A DNA stretch of 64,000 bases from Nitrospira sp. (GTDB lineage: Bacteria; Nitrospirota; Nitrospiria; Nitrospirales; Nitrospiraceae), in contig CP092081.1 of NCBI GenBank assembly GCA_022226935.1, forward strand, positions 2,368,627 to 2,432,626, read 5' to 3'. The position numbers and the translations under genes were made by a program. Numbering within the stretch: the stretch's first letter is position 1; each line of letters begins with the position of its first letter. Shown piece by piece: positions 41,270 through 50,892 of the stretch. The notes under the pieces were generated by a model. That model searched no databases, was not told the origin of the DNA, and saw nothing but the letters and a program-made list of their open reading frames with translations.

Positions 41270-43182
41270 CTCAGACTCCCAGTATCGTCAGCATTATTGT
41301 GAACCCAGTCACGTCACCACGATCAAAACCAACTCGTGAGCAGCATCTCATCCATGCGCTCCGGCGCGCGGCTCGTTTAGAAACGAACGGCCGTCGCATC
41401 AGCGCGCGGTTTACCACGGCTCGTCTTGCGATTTTTGCCGGCGGCCTGCTTGGCGCCGTCATTCCGCACAAGATAGGCTGGACGGTCTTGGGCAATCTAG
41501 TCCTCGGATTCGGCTTCGTCCTGTTTCTGATCGTGGCCTGGTATCATAACAGGCTCGAAGATCGCTTGCATCGACTCCGGCGCTGGCACGGCATCAAACG
41601 CGTGCACCTGGCGCGCCTCAGCTTAAAATGGACGGAGATCCCGCTGCGGGAGGTGACCGTGCCGGAACGGCATGGGTATGCCAGGGATCTCGACCTGGCC
41701 GGTCCTCACTCTCTGCTTCATCTGATCGACCACAGCATTTCCTCCCAGGGCCGGCAACGTCTCGCTTCGTGGTTCTTGGACCAGCCGCCTCATGCCGCGC
41801 AATGGTCGAGCCGGCAGGCCCTCATCCGCGAATTGACGCCTCTCTCGCTGCTCCGCGACCGGCTGGTCCTGGAAGCGCAGGCGGTGGAGGAAGCGGATAT
41901 CGACGGGCGCCGGCTGCTTTCGGTGTTGCAGAAACGGGTGGACGATTCGGGGCTCATGCCGATGCTGCTGACGGAATCGGTCCTCGCCCTTGCCACGGCC
42001 GCTCTGCTGTTCGCCGACTTGATTTCCGGCCTTGGTAACTATTGGATGCTGGCGTTCGGACTCTATGCCTTGTTGTTCCTCTCGGTCCGCAGCCGGTCCG
42101 AGGAAATCTTCGACCACGCCCAGTCGCTGCATCTGCAACTGGAACGGCTCAGCGCCGTACTCGGTTATCTGGAGCGGCGTTCTTATCGCACGACTCCGCA
42201 TCTGGCGCGGCTCTGCGCACCGCTCCTGCAACGACACAGCAGTCCCTCTCGCTCCCTGAAACAAGCCGCATCTCTTATGAACCGGCTCAGTGTGCGCGCC
42301 CATCCCCTGGTGCACTATCTCATCAATGCCGTCGGTCCATGGGATCTCTTCCACACGTATCGCCTGCAACAACTCCAGGATCGGATCGCGGCCGTTGCGC
42401 CGCTCTGGTTCGAACTGCTCGCTGAATTGGATGCCGCGGCATCCTTGGCCACCTTCGCCCACCTGCACCCGAACTATCTCTGGCCCACGCTGTATCACGC
42501 CGGGGCAGACAATCAGGAAAACGGCGACGCGCCGGGGCTCACGGCCGAAGGGCTGGCGCATCCGCTCATCCCGGCCGCGGTCCGCGTGGCCAATCCCGTG
42601 GCCTTGCAAGGGAGAGGACGGATCTTTCTGGTCACCGGCTCCAACATGTCCGGCAAGAGCACGTTTCTCAGAACCATCGGCATCAACACCTGCCTCGCGC
42701 AGGCGGGCGCTCCGGTCTGCGCCACGGCCTTTCGCTGGTCGCTGGTACGCATCGGCAGCTGCATCCGCGTGGACGATTCCCTCGACGGCGGCCTCTCGTT
42801 CTTTTATGCCGAGGTGAAGCGGCTCAAAACCATTCTCGACAGCACAAGAGATAGACAAGGACCGCCGGTGCTGTGGCTGATCGACGAAGTTTTCAAAGGC
42901 ACCAACAACCGGGAGCGGCTCATCGGCGGGCGAGCCCTGATTACCGCACTCGCGGGAGGCAACGGATTCGGCTTGGTGACGACCCACGATCTGGAGCTGG
43001 CTGAGTTGGAGAAGCAGTTACCGACTGTCACCAATGTCCATTTTCAGGAAACCGTCGTGGCGGGCGCCCTGCACTTCGACTATCGTCTCAAGCCGGGCCC
43101 CTGTCCGACAACCAATGCCTTACGCATCATGGCGCTCGAAGGGCTTCCGGTGGAGAGCGCCGATCCAATGCCGCCGCGATAA
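41260..43182 (+). CDS. MutS-like ATPase with membrane helices
   Basis: 640 residues. Two hydrophobic blocks (about 55-95 and 230-275) form helical hairpins. The C-terminal half is the MutS ATPase: Walker A GSNMSGKST (about 460-468), a Q/D-loop region, Walker B LWLIDEVFKGTNNRER (about 538) and the switch TTHD. No mismatch-recognition domain I is present. This group of MutS relatives is poorly characterised; tethering to the membrane makes classical mismatch repair unlikely. The start shown is a TTG; a GTG at 41299 is an alternative. Confidence 0.8.
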   Translation: MTPSQTPSIVSIIVNPVTSPRSKPTREQHLIHALRRAARLETNGRRISARFTTARLAIFAGGLLGAVIPHKIGWTVLGNLVLGFGFVLFLIVAWYHNRLEDRLHRLRRWHGIKRVHLARLSLKWTEIPLREVTVPERHGYARDLDLAGPHSLLHLIDHSISSQGRQRLASWFLDQPPHAAQWSSRQALIRELTPLSLLRDRLVLEAQAVEEADIDGRRLLSVLQKRVDDSGLMPMLLTESVLALATAALLFADLISGLGNYWMLAFGLYALLFLSVRSRSEEIFDHAQSLHLQLERLSAVLGYLERRSYRTTPHLARLCAPLLQRHSSPSRSLKQAASLMNRLSVRAHPLVHYLINAVGPWDLFHTYRLQQLQDRIAAVAPLWFELLAELDAAASLATFAHLHPNYLWPTLYHAGADNQENGDAPGLTAEGLAHPLIPAAVRVANPVALQGRGRIFLVTGSNMSGKSTFLRTIGINTCLAQAGAPVCATAFRWSLVRIGSCIRVDDSLDGGLSFFYAEVKRLKTILDSTRDRQGPPVLWLIDEVFKGTNNRERLIGGRALITALAGGNGFGLVTTHDLELAELEKQLPTVTNVHFQETVVAGALHFDYRLKPGPCPTTNALRIMALEGLPVESADPMPPR

Positions 43183-43240
43183 GTAATTGCATCATTCCGG
43201 GAGTTTCGGCAGACTGCACCATCACCATTGACAGGCGCTT

Positions 43241-46200
43241 GTGTTTCGCCAAGCCAAGGAGGCTCCTATCGATCCGCAGTCGGATTCCTCACCACAACCC
43301 GCGCGCCCGTTGCGCGGATTGCTCATCGCACAGTTTTGCGGGGCCTTCAACGACAACGCGTGGAAATTTATGGTCGCTCTCCTGGGCATCCGGGCCGTCA
43401 CCACGACCCTCGCGCCCGGCCAAGATCTTGAAGCGGCCTCGCAAACGCAGACCACGCTCGCCATGGTGGTGTTTACCCTTCCCTTGATCCTGACCTCGTT
43501 CGTGGCCGGATTGTTTGCCGACCGGCTGAGCAAGCGGACCGTCATCATCACCATGAAAGCCGTGGAAGTCTTGCTCATGGCCGGCGCAACGCTCGCACTC
43601 CTGTCTCATCCTACCGGCGGCCTCTGGGCCCTTGTGATGCTGGCGTGCATGGGCATCCACAGCGCGCTGTTCAGCCCGGCCAAATACGGCATTCTTCCCG
43701 AACTGCTCCCGCATGCACAACTGGCCCGGGGCAACAGTATTCTGGAGTTATTCACCTTCCTGGCTATTTTGACGGGCACCACCGCAGGGGGATTCCTACT
43801 GGCCGGCGCCGGCCCCCAACCCTGGCTGGCTCCGCTTGCACTGACCATGCTGGCGCTGATCGGGTTCGCCGCAGCCTGGGCTGTGCCGCCGGTTCCTGCC
43901 GCGCGTGCGGCTGGGGGCATCTTCGACACCTTGCGCGGCGCCCTCTCGGCATTGCGAGCGGACCGCCTGTTGCGACTGGCCATTACCGGCGCGGTGTTTT
44001 TTTGGACCATTGCCAGCCTCGTCGTGCAGAACGTCCTGGTCTACGCCAAGGCTGTGCTGGGCCTTTCAGATGCCTTGGCCACTGTTCCCTCGGCTTTGAT
44101 TTCAGTGGGCATCGGCTTGGGTGCGCTCGTGGTCGGACGACTCTCCCGGTCTCGCGTGGAATACGGGTTGGTCCCCTTAGGGGCGGCGGGCGTCGCCGCA
44201 TTCCTGCTGATGCTGGGCTGGTGGATGCCGTCGTTTGCCGGCACCCTCGTGTTGATGATCGCACTGGGCATGTCGAGCGCCCTCATCTTCATTCCCATTA
44301 ACGCTCTGGTGCAATGGCGCGCGCCGCACGACCGCCGGGGCTCGGTCATCGCGCTGGAAAATATCTGTGTCTTCACCGGCATTCTGTTGGGCTCCTTAAG
44401 CGGCGGTCTACTGGCGAACGCAGGGCTCTCGACCGCCGGCATCTTTCTCGCGACGGCCGGCGTCACCATCATCGGAACAGCCTGGGCCATGTGGCTGATG
44501 CCGGAAACCTTCCTGCGCCTCGTCTTGGTTCTTCTGACTCATACGCTCTACCGGCTGCGTATTGCCGGCCAAGACCACGTCCCGGTCACGGGTGGCGCCC
44601 TGCTCGTTCCCAACCACATTTCATTCATCGATGGATTTTTGCTGATCGCCAGCCTGGATCGGCCTATCCGGTTTGTCGTCGATGCCCACTACGTGAACCT
44701 TCCCCTGTTCAAACCGTTCATGCGGGCATTGAAGGTCATTCCGATTGCTTCCGATGGCGGCCCACGCGTCATTCTGCGAGCGCTGCGCGACGCGGGGCAG
44801 GCCCTTGACGCCGGTGACGTGGTCTGCATTTTCCCTGAAGGTCAGATCACGCGTACCGGCAACCTGCTGCCGTTCCGCCGCGGATTCGAGCGGATCGTGA
44901 AAGGCCGGGAGGTGCCGGTGGTCCCGGTGCATCTGGATCGTGTCTGGGGCAGCATCTTCAGTTTTGTCGGAGGTCGGTTTGTGACCAAATGGCCGGAGCG
45001 GCTGCCCTATCCGGTGACCGTCTCTTTCGGCGCCCCGGTTCCTGCCGGCACGCCCGCGCATGAGCTCCGCCGGCTCGTCAGGGAACTCGGGGAAACCGCC
45101 TGGCACTGGCGAAAATCTTCACGGCGTCCTCTGCATGCGATGTTTGTCCGCCGCATGCGCCAGCATCCGTTTCGCCTCGCGATGGCGGACGCGACCAAAC
45201 CTCATGTGTCCTCGCTCCAGGCCTTGATCGGCGCGATTGCCCTGGCTCGTGCGCTGACGCCGCACTGGCAAGGCCAACCATGCGTGGGCCTGCTGCTGCC
45301 GCCGACCGTCGCAGGAGCTCTGACCACCGTCGCGGCCGCACTCGCCGGCCGCACCAGCGTGAATCTGAACTACACCGTCGGCAAAGCGGGGCTGGAATCG
45401 GCCGTGCGGCAGGCACAACTGCGCACCATCGTCACCAGCCGCAAGTTTATCGAGAAGGCCAAGCTCGAGGTCCCGGACGGGCCAACGATCCTGTGGCTGG
45501 AAGACATCGGCGCCGGCATCGGCAGCCTGCAGAAAGCGCTCGCCGCAGTCCTGGCGATTCTGGCTCCGCTCCGGCTCATTGAATCGGCCTGCGGGCAAAC
45601 CCGGCGGGTGACCATGGATGATCTGGCCACCATTATCTTCAGCAGCGGCAGCACAGGCGAACCGAAGGGCGTGATGCTCTCGCACTTCAGCATCGACGCG
45701 AATGTGCAAGCCGTCTCACAAGTGCTTCCCCTGGACCCGGACGATCGCATCCTGGGCATTCTTCCGCTCTTTCACTCATTCGGGTACCTCGTATTCTGGT
45801 ATATCACGCTCAACGGCGCCGCCACCGTGTTCCATCCTTCGCCCCTCGATGTCACGGCCATCGGAGAATTGTGCGCCAAACATCGCCTCACGTTTCTCGT
45901 GTGTACGCCGACGTTTCTCCAGCTCTACCAACGCCGCTGCACCCCCGAGCAATTCAGCACGCTGCGCGTGGTCCTCACGGGGGCGGAGAAACTGCCCTTG
46001 CGTCTCATCCAGTCGTTCGAAGACCGGTTCGGCATCGGACCCATCGAAGGGTATGGCGTGACCGAATGCGCTCCGGTGATTGCTGTGAACTGTCCCGACT
46101 ATAGGGCCGCGGGCTTCTATCAACCGGCATCCCGGCGCGGCACCGTCGGTCAGCCGCTCCCCGGTGTCTCCGTGCGCATCGTCGATCCTGACAGTTTCGC

Positions 46201-46708
46201 CATTCTTCCGCCCGGCACGCCCGGTATGTTGCTGGTGAAAGGCCCGAACGTCATGAACGGCTACCTGGGACGCGAGGATCTGACCGCGCAGGCCATGCGC
46301 GACGGATGGTACATTACGGGCGACATTGCGACGCTCGACGACGACGGGTTTCTGACAATCACCGACCGGCTGTCACGCTTTTCCAAGATCGGCGGAGAAA
46401 TGGTGCCGCATCGGCTGGTTGAAGAAGCCTTGCAACAGGCCTCGGGAGAAGAATTACAAGTCTGCGCAGTTACCGGTGTGCCGGACGAGCGAAAGGGCGA
46501 ACAGCTGGCCGTTCTCCATACGCTCGCCGAAGAACGGATTCCGCAGATACTGGCAAAAGCGCAAGCCGCCGGCCTTCCGAATTTGTTTCTGCCCTCCCAC
46601 AGCCATTGCTTCAAGGTCGAGGCGCTGCCCATCCTGGGAACGGGCAAACTGGATCTCCGGGCCCTCAAGCGAATGGCGATGGAACGGCTCAACCTGCGTG
46701 GAGCGTGA
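43241..46708 (+). CDS. Fused MFS transporter/acyltransferase/acyl-ACP synthetase (Aas-LplT type)
   Basis: 1155 residues in three parts. An MFS domain of about twelve helices (1-415) resembles lysophospholipid transporter LplT. A PlsC acyltransferase (about 440-640) has NHISFIDG and FPEGQITRTG. An AMP-forming acyl-CoA/ACP synthetase (about 660-1150) has IFSSGSTGEPKGVML, YGVTECAP and WYITGDIA. Together they would import lysophospholipid and re-acylate it, a phospholipid repair function. In E. coli LplT and Aas are separate proteins. The start is a GTG at 43241. It is the longest plus-strand gene in the window. Confidence 0.9.
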   Translation: MFRQAKEAPIDPQSDSSPQPARPLRGLLIAQFCGAFNDNAWKFMVALLGIRAVTTTLAPGQDLEAASQTQTTLAMVVFTLPLILTSFVAGLFADRLSKRTVIITMKAVEVLLMAGATLALLSHPTGGLWALVMLACMGIHSALFSPAKYGILPELLPHAQLARGNSILELFTFLAILTGTTAGGFLLAGAGPQPWLAPLALTMLALIGFAAAWAVPPVPAARAAGGIFDTLRGALSALRADRLLRLAITGAVFFWTIASLVVQNVLVYAKAVLGLSDALATVPSALISVGIGLGALVVGRLSRSRVEYGLVPLGAAGVAAFLLMLGWWMPSFAGTLVLMIALGMSSALIFIPINALVQWRAPHDRRGSVIALENICVFTGILLGSLSGGLLANAGLSTAGIFLATAGVTIIGTAWAMWLMPETFLRLVLVLLTHTLYRLRIAGQDHVPVTGGALLVPNHISFIDGFLLIASLDRPIRFVVDAHYVNLPLFKPFMRALKVIPIASDGGPRVILRALRDAGQALDAGDVVCIFPEGQITRTGNLLPFRRGFERIVKGREVPVVPVHLDRVWGSIFSFVGGRFVTKWPERLPYPVTVSFGAPVPAGTPAHELRRLVRELGETAWHWRKSSRRPLHAMFVRRMRQHPFRLAMADATKPHVSSLQALIGAIALARALTPHWQGQPCVGLLLPPTVAGALTTVAAALAGRTSVNLNYTVGKAGLESAVRQAQLRTIVTSRKFIEKAKLEVPDGPTILWLEDIGAGIGSLQKALAAVLAILAPLRLIESACGQTRRVTMDDLATIIFSSGSTGEPKGVMLSHFSIDANVQAVSQVLPLDPDDRILGILPLFHSFGYLVFWYITLNGAATVFHPSPLDVTAIGELCAKHRLTFLVCTPTFLQLYQRRCTPEQFSTLRVVLTGAEKLPLRLIQSFEDRFGIGPIEGYGVTECAPVIAVNCPDYRAAGFYQPASRRGTVGQPLPGVSVRIVDPDSFAILPPGTPGMLLVKGPNVMNGYLGREDLTAQAMRDGWYITGDIATLDDDGFLTITDRLSRFSKIGGEMVPHRLVEEALQQASGEELQVCAVTGVPDERKGEQLAVLHTLAEERIPQILAKAQAAGLPNLFLPSHSHCFKVEALPILGTGKLDLRALKRMAMERLNLRGA

Positions 46709-46771
46709 GCCGGCCCTCGTGAGGGTTTCAGTCGACAGACGAACGACCGGCAACCGATTTTCGACAAACCC

Positions 46772-47764
46772 ATGACGAGCCCGATCAACAACACGCTGAT
46801 CGATTGCCACGTTCATCTCGCGGCATTACCGGATGGCGACAACGGCTGCTACATCTCTCCCAAAACGCTCCGCAGTCCGCTGTTTCGCTTCCTGCTCTGG
46901 AAGCATGGCCTCTCGCCGAAGCATCCGCGTGAAGCGAACCAGAAATATCTCGCCGATCTCCTGACCGAATTGCGGGCTTCACGGCACGTGCACAAGGCCG
47001 TGCTCCTCGGCATGGACGGTGCGTACGATCAGAACGGCCGGCTCAACCAGGCCGGCACCGATTTTCTGATCGGCAACGATTATGTACTGCACACAGCGCA
47101 GGCCCATCCCGATGAATTGCTGGCCGGCGTGTCCATCAATCCGCAGCGGCGCGATGCCGTCGATGAAGTGCACCGCTGCGCGGAGGCGGGCGCCGTGCTG
47201 GTGAAAGTGCTGGCGAATGCGCAACAATTCGATCCGGCGAACAAAAAATACATTCCCTTCTATCGTGCGCTGGCGGAACGGAAGTTGCCGTTTCTCAGTC
47301 ATGTCGGCTATGAATTCAGCTTGATCGGCAAAGACCAGTCGGTGGGAGAGCCAGACCGGCTTCGCGTCGCATTAGATGAGGGCGTGACGGTCATTGCGGC
47401 ACATGCGTGCAGTTACGGTCTGATCCTCTATGAAAAGTTTCTTCCCACCTTGCATGACTTGGTACGTCGTTATCCGCATTTCTATGCGGATATTTCCGCC
47501 CTCACGTTGCCCAACCGTCTGCGGATGCTGCTGCATCTCCGGAACTATCCGCAGGTCCATGAACGTCTGCTGTTCGGTACCGACTATCCGCTGCCTGTCT
47601 TTCATCTGGCGGCATGGGGACGAGTCGCGATGGGAAGGTTGCGACAACTTCTGCTGACGAAGAACCGCTTCGACCGGCAGGTGGAAGTGTGCCAAGGACT
47701 GCAGTTAGGGTTTCGGTCGATCGGGGATCTCCTTCCCCCTGTGTCGGTACAGGCACCTCACTGA
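46772..47764 (+). CDS. Amidohydrolase-related TIM-barrel protein
   Basis: 330 residues of the amidohydrolase_2 type. It opens with the metal-binding LIDCHVHLAA. The barrel includes LLAGVSINPQRRDAV, VKVLANAQQFDP and FLSHVGYEF (a metal His), then IAAHACSYG and FGTDYPLPVF near the end with the catalytic Asp. Typical members decarboxylate or hydrolyse small aromatic or carboxylated substrates; none can be chosen. It is followed after 11 bases by the sigma factor gene. Confidence 0.8.
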   Translation: MTSPINNTLIDCHVHLAALPDGDNGCYISPKTLRSPLFRFLLWKHGLSPKHPREANQKYLADLLTELRASRHVHKAVLLGMDGAYDQNGRLNQAGTDFLIGNDYVLHTAQAHPDELLAGVSINPQRRDAVDEVHRCAEAGAVLVKVLANAQQFDPANKKYIPFYRALAERKLPFLSHVGYEFSLIGKDQSVGEPDRLRVALDEGVTVIAAHACSYGLILYEKFLPTLHDLVRRYPHFYADISALTLPNRLRMLLHLRNYPQVHERLLFGTDYPLPVFHLAAWGRVAMGRLRQLLLTKNRFDRQVEVCQGLQLGFRSIGDLLPPVSVQAPH

Positions 47765-47775
47765 GCGCGACTGCC

Positions 47776-48273
47776 GTGACACGAGACGAAATTCTCACCC
47801 GCTTGCGCGAAAGGATTCTGACCTTCGCGACATCACGCCTTCAGAAAGATGTGGCCGAGGATCTTACGCAAGAGGTGCTGATGCTGCTGCATGAAAAATA
47901 CGCCCGCGTGACTGAGTTGACCGAACTCGTGCCCCTGGCCTTTCAGGTGCTCCGGTTCAAAATGCTGGATGCCCATCGCAAATCACTACGGCGAGGCGAG
48001 TATAATGACCAATCCGTCGATGACCTGCCGTTGGCCAATCCCGGCGACGATCCGGCCTCACAATTGGATCAGAAGCAGCGTGTCGATCGCTTGATAGCCG
48101 CCGTGAGGCAGCTCGGGGACCGCTGCCGCGAACTGTTCACCTGGAAGCTGGAGGGAAATAGCTTTCCTGAAATTCAAACGCTTATGGGGCAGGCGTCGAT
48201 CAATACCATTTACACCTGGGACCTGCGCTGCCGGAAACAGTTATTGAGTCTAATGGGCGGCTCATGGGAATAA
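47776..48273 (+). CDS. ECF-type RNA polymerase sigma factor
   Basis: 165 residues from a GTG at 47776. Region 2 is seen at DVAEDLTQEVLMLLHEKY and FKMLDAHRKSLRRGE. Region 4 is an HTH at CRELFTWKLEGNSFPEIQTLMGQ and NTIYTWDLRCRKQL. The amidohydrolase stop lies 11 bases upstream. The next gene, 136 bp downstream, has the layout of a membrane anti-sigma factor, so the two may form a signalling pair. Confidence 0.85.
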   Translation: MTRDEILTRLRERILTFATSRLQKDVAEDLTQEVLMLLHEKYARVTELTELVPLAFQVLRFKMLDAHRKSLRRGEYNDQSVDDLPLANPGDDPASQLDQKQRVDRLIAAVRQLGDRCRELFTWKLEGNSFPEIQTLMGQASINTIYTWDLRCRKQLLSLMGGSWE

Positions 48274-48298
48274 TCCGGCATGAGTGTTGCGTGATTCG

Positions 48299-48388
48299 GT
48301 TCCATTTCATGTTTTCTGTTTGCCGTTCCACGTTTTCGTTTCACTCATTCCCTTTTCCGTTTCATCTTTCACATTTTACGTTTTCGTC
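48299..48388. repeat. Pyrimidine-rich degenerate repeats between sigma and anti-sigma genes
   Basis: A run with repeated TTTCAC/ACGTTTT-like words (for example CACGTTTTCGTTTCAC and ACATTTTACGTTTTCG) on the plus strand. It is much richer in T and C than the surrounding DNA. No coding frame and no clear hairpin. It ends about 20 bp before the next ATG. Confidence 0.55.
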
Positions 48389-48408
48389 GCAATTCGCGCG
48401 CGAACCGT

Positions 48409-49701
48409 ATGGCTGATCACGAATTGGAACATCTGTTAGGCGGCTTTGCGGCTGATACCTTGACGCCGGAGGAGCGCAAGCGGCTCTATGCGGCAGCCTT
48501 GCACGATCAGCAGCTGTTCACTGCCCTGGCCGACGAACAGGCGTTGAAAGAGTTGCTGGCGGATCCCGATGTTCGCCGCCGTCTCCTCCAGGCTTTGAAG
48601 CAACCAAGCCCCACCGCAACCGGCAGCACAGTGACGTGGTGGGGTTGGTTGAAAAAACCGGCAGGGCTCGCCTGGGCAGGAGGGTTGGCGGCAGCCGTCT
48701 TTGCCATCGCATTCGGGACCAGAATCTATCAAGAGAGCCTCGACCGGGCAGCCCAATCGGTTGTGACCGAGGAGGCCAAACCGGCCGCGCCATCGATACA
48801 ACGCGCACAACCAGCCATGGAGCCAACAGCATCTGCGCCGGCGCCGGAACGGAAAACCAAAGAGAAGACCGATGCGGCCAAGAATGACAGACGCGCCGAC
48901 AAGCTTGCCAAACGCGAGCAGCCCCTAGCGGGCAGGGCGTCGGAGCAGGCTGCGTCCAAGTCTCTGGCTGATACGGCCACACCTCAGCGTGAGCGCGATG
49001 AATCCAGCAACCGAACCCCGATGGCGGCGGCCGAAAAGAAATCAACCAGCACGCCCCCATCAACTGACCGGAAGCTCGCTGCTCCCGCACCGCCTCCGGC
49101 AGCAGCTCCGCCTCTCTTGCAAGCGCCGGCCGGATTTTCGGCGGCGCGTGCTCCAGCCCCGAAGAAGAGCGCCCGAGCCCTCTTTTATGGCGACGAATCG
49201 AGCCCCAGCATCGGTCAGGCGAAACCATTGGGCCTTCGCTACAGTTTTGTGACGAGGGGCACCGATGGCCGGACGCAGGAACTCACGGCAGCGATGGTTG
49301 CGCGAAGCAGCGAGCCAGTTCGCATTACCGTGCAGGCGACGCAGGAATCGTATGTGCAGCTGCTCCAAAATCTTGGCTCTGCCGGCACCAGGCTCTGGTG
49401 GCCGCCGCAAGAAACCGGCAAGATCTCCCTCAAACTGCAGGCTGGAACACGGACCGAGATCCCCATGCCGCCTCCGGCGGAAAACGGCCTGATCACGCTC
49501 ATCATCCGGCTCTCTTCGAAACCCTTCGGGCCGTTGACGATGCAGGAAGTCGGTATGCTGGACCGATTCTCCTCGTCTCTGCTCATCGAAACCGTTTCTC
49601 CCGGCACGACCACGGGCGTTCAAGAACAAGCGACGTATGTCGTAAGCCAAGATCCTTCCACCAGCGCCCAACTCGCCGTCGAGATACCGGTCGTTCAGTA
49701 A
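48409..49701 (+). CDS. Probable membrane anti-sigma factor with DUF4384-like C-terminal domain
   Basis: 430 residues. The N-terminal cytoplasmic part (1-70, HELEHLLGGFAADTLTPEE) is anti-sigma-like but has no zinc-binding Cys/His. A helix at about 84-104 crosses the membrane. A long Ala/Pro/Lys linker follows (about 120-250). The C-terminal domain (about 265-430) is beta-rich with VRITVQATQESYVQLL, LWWPPQETG and LIIRLS, resembling DUF4384. Function inferred from the position next to the sigma factor. Confidence 0.65.
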   Translation: MADHELEHLLGGFAADTLTPEERKRLYAAALHDQQLFTALADEQALKELLADPDVRRRLLQALKQPSPTATGSTVTWWGWLKKPAGLAWAGGLAAAVFAIAFGTRIYQESLDRAAQSVVTEEAKPAAPSIQRAQPAMEPTASAPAPERKTKEKTDAAKNDRRADKLAKREQPLAGRASEQAASKSLADTATPQRERDESSNRTPMAAAEKKSTSTPPSTDRKLAAPAPPPAAAPPLLQAPAGFSAARAPAPKKSARALFYGDESSPSIGQAKPLGLRYSFVTRGTDGRTQELTAAMVARSSEPVRITVQATQESYVQLLQNLGSAGTRLWWPPQETGKISLKLQAGTRTEIPMPPPAENGLITLIIRLSSKPFGPLTMQEVGMLDRFSSSLLIETVSPGTTTGVQEQATYVVSQDPSTSAQLAVEIPVVQ

Positions 49702-49725
49702 CGTGAGGATCGTCCACACTCCGCA

Positions 49726-50088
49726 TCACGGGTAGAATCGCATCACCAGCATCCCGGCTATCGCCGCCACGCCCCCCGTGAAGCACAAAATAAGTCCCAG
49801 CGCACCCGTGACAAACCAGGGTCGCACCCGACGAAATTCATCTGCCTGGAGTAACGGATGCAGCTCCACTGGTCTTTGCCACCAGCGGGGCGGCAGCGCC
49901 ATGCGCGCAGATAGAGCCCGATACAGGACGACGTGATACCACCATCCGGTTGGAATGCCGATCAGCAGGCCCAGGGCCAACGCCCAGAGGCCGAGCTCAA
50001 CCATTCGCGTTGAGGTGGCGACAACGGTCAACAGGCCCGTCAGGCCGATCACGACCAGGCTCGCCAGCACGAGGAGCAGTTCAAGCAT
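49726..50088 (-). CDS. Three-helix membrane protein (120 aa)
   Basis: Unrecognised. Helices at about 2-26, 30-52 and 92-116. A cytosolic loop carries Trp and Arg residues (PPRWWQRPVE). It follows the lipoprotein gene at 50137 on the same strand with a 48-bp gap. Confidence 0.7.
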   Translation of the reverse strand: MLELLLVLASLVVIGLTGLLTVVATSTRMVELGLWALALGLLIGIPTGWWYHVVLYRALSARMALPPRWWQRPVELHPLLQADEFRRVRPWFVTGALGLILCFTGGVAAIAGMLVMRFYP

Positions 50089-50136
50089 GGGCCGGATTAT
50101 ACTCGAAGGATTGCGGGGAGGGTGGACTCTGGCGCG

Positions 50137-50769
50137 TCACGGCGGCGCATCGATATCGGTGCGGTTCCAGGTGAGAAAAAATAACATGGTGTACTGGTTG
50201 TAAAACGTGCGGCCCACGAGGGTGGCGGAAGAACCGAGAAATTCACCGGTACGATTATCATAAATGTCCAGATGGAGGCGCGCATAGCCGCTTTGGTTTT
50301 GTTGCTTGTAGAGCGTCAGTTCCGGGAGGGCGAACGGGATCAATACACTCTGGACCGGCGGCATCCCAAAGAACGTGATACCCTGCATCGTCCCGAACGA
50401 CTCCGCCATGACCCGCACGAGATAGGGCGACTCCATGTCTCGCGCCCGCACCAGATACCCCCTGCGTCCCAATTCAGCCGCGACCGTATCTCGGATGTAG
50501 AGAATGTCGCGGTTGGGACTGTTCATCGAGCCCAGATCCGAATTCGTCATGCGAAGTCGGGACCGGTCGCTCTCCAGGCCGGTCGCATCGAGTTCCACAT
50601 TCACGCCGGCCGGTAATTGCACGGTGAGGTTCGTGAGCGCTTGATTCACGGCCTGCGTCAACAGCACTTGCTCGACAGCCGTCCTGGGCGTTCTGGACAG
50701 CTCTTGTTCGAGCGAGCATGCAGCCAGAAGCGCCATGACACCAATCATGAAGCAGGAGCGAATCAGCAT
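50137..50769 (-). CDS. Lipoprotein (210 aa)
   Basis: A signal peptide with lipobox LLAAC puts lipidated Cys at 18. The mature domain of about 190 residues is alpha/beta and contains the pattern LGRRGYLVRARD and a hydrophobic run (ITFFGMPPVQSVLIPFALPELTLY). It probably sits in the outer membrane. No family assigned with confidence. It is followed by the 49726 membrane gene. Confidence 0.75.
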   Translation of the reverse strand: MLIRSCFMIGVMALLAACSLEQELSRTPRTAVEQVLLTQAVNQALTNLTVQLPAGVNVELDATGLESDRSRLRMTNSDLGSMNSPNRDILYIRDTVAAELGRRGYLVRARDMESPYLVRVMAESFGTMQGITFFGMPPVQSVLIPFALPELTLYKQQNQSGYARLHLDIYDNRTGEFLGSSATLVGRTFYNQYTMLFFLTWNRTDIDAPP

Positions 50770-50892
50770 GCCATTACCCTCAATGGGATTCCTCTATGCT
50801 TAAATGCTAATGGACTACAAGACGCTATTCAATGAGGCAGATCCCTAGAGGTTGGAGATTCGTACATACGGCTCCCTCGCGACATCGCTTCA

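Noticed and set aside
41623-42987. 454-codon minus-strand frame opposite the MutS-like gene
   Set aside because: Antisense shadow; the plus strand carries intact ATPase motifs.
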